Shown piece by piece: positions 62,617 to 64,000 of a stretch of 64,000 nucleotides of DNA. Positions within the stretch are counted from its first letter, which is position 1. Each line of letters opens with the position of its first letter. The notes below the pieces were generated by a model, which did not search any database, was not told the origin of the DNA, and was given only the letters and a program-made list of their open reading frames with translations. Source of the stretch: JAENVU01 sp031422675. GTDB lineage: Bacteria; Actinomycetota; Acidimicrobiia; IMCC26256; JAENVU01. The position numbers and the translations under genes are program-made. The stretch lies in NCBI GenBank assembly GCA_031422675.1, contig JANPMG010000135.1, positions 3,974 to 67,973 on the forward strand, given 5' to 3'.

Positions 62617-63876
62617 GTGACCGATGCCGTGACCGATGCCGCAGCCGATTCCGTAACCGATGAGTCCCCCGCCGACCAGGAGTTCCGGCGCGCCGCGCGT
62701 GCCTTCCTCGAACTGCATGCGTCGCCCCGCCCGCCGGGGGTCTCGTCCAGTCCACTCGGCAAGGAGATGTCGGAGGAGACCGAGGCCACCCACGTTCAGG
62801 AATGTCGTGATTGGCAGGCGGCCCTGGCCGCGAACGGATGGGCCGGCATCACCTGGCCGGCCGAGTACGGCGGGCGCGGCGGCACGGTTGGCCAGGCGCG
62901 GATCTTCGCTCAGGAAGAATCGCGGTTCCTCGTCTCGGCGGGTGCGTTCATGGTCTCCATCGGAATGGTCGGTCCCACGATCATTCAGCACGGCACCGAG
63001 GAACAGAAGAGCTTCTTCCTGCCGCGCATGCTGAACGGCGAGCACATCTGGTGCCAACTCTTCTCCGAACCCGGCGCCGGCTCGGACCTCGCGGGGTTGG
63101 CCACGCGGGCCGAGCGCGACGGCGACGAGTTCGTCGTCAACGGACAGAAGGTCTGGACCTCCGGCGCGCACTTCTCCGACTGGGGAATGATGCTCGTGCG
63201 CACGAACTGGGACGTACCGAAGCATCAGGGCATCACGTGGATCGCCGTCGACATGAGATCGCCCGGGATCGAGGTGCGGCCGTTACGCCAGATCACCGGC
63301 TTCGCGCATTTCAACGAAGTGTTCCTCACCGACGTCCGGATTCCCGTCGCGAACGTGCTCGGCGATATCGACAACGGCTGGCGCATCGCCCAGACCACAC
63401 TCGGCAACGAACGCCAGCTGATCGGCGGTGGCGGGTCGGGCGTGAGTTTCAAGGCGATCGCCGCACTGGCGCAGGCTTCGGGCCGCACCGACGATCCCCG
63501 GCTCCGCCAAGAGTTGGCGCGCTCGTACACCCGGTTCGAGATCCTCAGTTGGCTCGGTCAGCGGGCGAAGGCGCGCGCGAAGGCGGGTCTGCCGCCGGGG
63601 CCCGAGATGTCGCTGATGAAACTCGCCGCGTCGCAGCGGGTTGCGGCCGACGGTGACCTCGGCCTGATGATCGAAGGTGCGGACGGCATGCTCACCGGTG
63701 CCGATGCGCCCGACGACGGGACGTTCCAACAATTGTTTCTCAACCAGTGGTCGATCCGGATCGGTGGCGGCACCGAGCAGATCCAACGCAACGTGATCGG
63801 CGAGCGCGTCCTCGGTCTCCCCGGCGAACCCCGCCCGGACAAGACCGAACCCTTCCGCTCCCTCCCCCGCAACTGA
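62617..63876 (+). CDS. Acyl-CoA dehydrogenase family protein
   Basis: FAD enzyme introducing a trans-2 double bond in acyl-CoA (419 aa). N-terminal half: GWAGITWPAEYGGRGGT; FAD/substrate loop WCQLFSEPGAGSDLAG; DEFVVNGQKVWTSGAH; C-terminal IRIGGGTEQIQRNVIGERVLGLP with the conserved arginine and GGTEQI loop. The catalytic Glu expected before this region is not certain (MIEGADGML). The GTG at 62617 is a best guess, the next codons repeat VTDAVTDAA; ATG at 62554 lies inside the permease antisense. Confidence 0.88.
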   Translation: MTDAVTDAAADSVTDESPADQEFRRAARAFLELHASPRPPGVSSSPLGKEMSEETEATHVQECRDWQAALAANGWAGITWPAEYGGRGGTVGQARIFAQEESRFLVSAGAFMVSIGMVGPTIIQHGTEEQKSFFLPRMLNGEHIWCQLFSEPGAGSDLAGLATRAERDGDEFVVNGQKVWTSGAHFSDWGMMLVRTNWDVPKHQGITWIAVDMRSPGIEVRPLRQITGFAHFNEVFLTDVRIPVANVLGDIDNGWRIAQTTLGNERQLIGGGGSGVSFKAIAALAQASGRTDDPRLRQELARSYTRFEILSWLGQRAKARAKAGLPPGPEMSLMKLAASQRVAADGDLGLMIEGADGMLTGADAPDDGTFQQLFLNQWSIRIGGGTEQIQRNVIGERVLGLPGEPRPDKTEPFRSLPRN

Positions 63877-64000
63877 CCCGACCTTTCCCATGCGGTTTTG
63901 GCGTGCGGTGTTTGGGGCGGGCCCCCCCGCAGGACGCCAAAAACGGGGGGGGGGTCGCCCAAAACGTGGGGGTGCGGGGGAGGCGGGGGGGGCGGGGGGG
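63877..64000. other. G-rich low-complexity end with a terminator-like stem
   Basis: After the dehydrogenase stop a stem is visible: GTTTTGGCGT (63895-63904) pairs with ACGCCAAAAC (63934-63943) around a G/C loop, a plausible terminator. From 63945 on, runs of G (up to nine) dominate and no gene fits. This looks like deteriorating assembly or sequencing at a contig end. Confidence 0.6.

Overview
The window is GC-rich DNA (by eye about two thirds G+C) from an actinobacterium. The pointers are a mycothiol synthase (mshD), an InhA-type enoyl-ACP reductase, a single-chain pyruvate dehydrogenase E1, many GTG starts and many 4-base stop/start overlaps. A dedicated trpF beside a HisA-like hisA, and secreted proteins with YWPGWDIARG-type repeats, fit a deep branch such as Acidimicrobiia better than Mycobacteriales or Streptomycetales; that placement is inference. 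The G-homopolymer tail after 63877 looks like a poor contig end.

Layout. 1-2952: FAS-II operon fabG (cut by the window edge)-acpP-fabF-inhA-like fabI. 2993-7869: peroxiredoxin bcp, an MFS transporter with an extra soluble N-terminal domain, and a DUF1800/DUF1501 export pair. 7872-11895 (minus): trpC-trpF-trpB-trpA plus a small zinc-ribbon-like protein. 11922-16059: a GH1 glucosidase, a broken DUF222/HNH gene, and a cysteine-clamped propeller lipoprotein. 16098-18660 (minus): hisI-trpE-ygfZ, all 4-base overlaps. 18708-23156: oligopeptidase B, SDR, thioesterase and hydrolase. 23285-27276 (minus): hisD-hisC-hisB-hisA and a small gene. The usual actinobacterial his-trp supercluster is therefore present in pieces; hisH, hisF, trpD and trpG are not in the window.

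27353-36721: Eis-like acetyltransferase, nth, mshD-rlmN-membrane protein, M2-type metallopeptidase, C69 peptidase and a DUF255 protein. 36736-40298 (minus): two small proteins and a secreted subtilisin with a C-terminal five-blade-like repeat domain. 40917-40990: tRNA-Val(CAC). 41097-51388: nitroreductase, then a minus-strand row of two FtsX-like permeases, DUF4097 protein, class III cyclase and aceE. Each of these two permeases sits behind a duplicated ~104-bp cassette carrying an inverted repeat, a strong Shine-Dalgarno and a short leader ORF (MRIHA...) whose stop overlaps the permease start.

51389-58017 is an accessory zone: a decayed recombinase-like fragment, a 1765-residue secreted protein built from about eighteen 78-residue repeats, and an internally deleted IS6-family remnant. 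58247-63876: a PAS-like/cyclase protein, a tRNA-Val(GAC) with an unusual C33, a third FtsX-like permease and an acyl-CoA dehydrogenase.

The most interesting unexplained signals are (a) the duplicated promoter/leader-ORF cassette in front of two FtsX permeases, (b) a ~40-bp palindromic element shared upstream of the two large repeat-bearing secreted proteins, (c) hisA with no ordinary start codon, only GTA in a GTAG overlap with hisB, and (d) tRNA-Val with C33.
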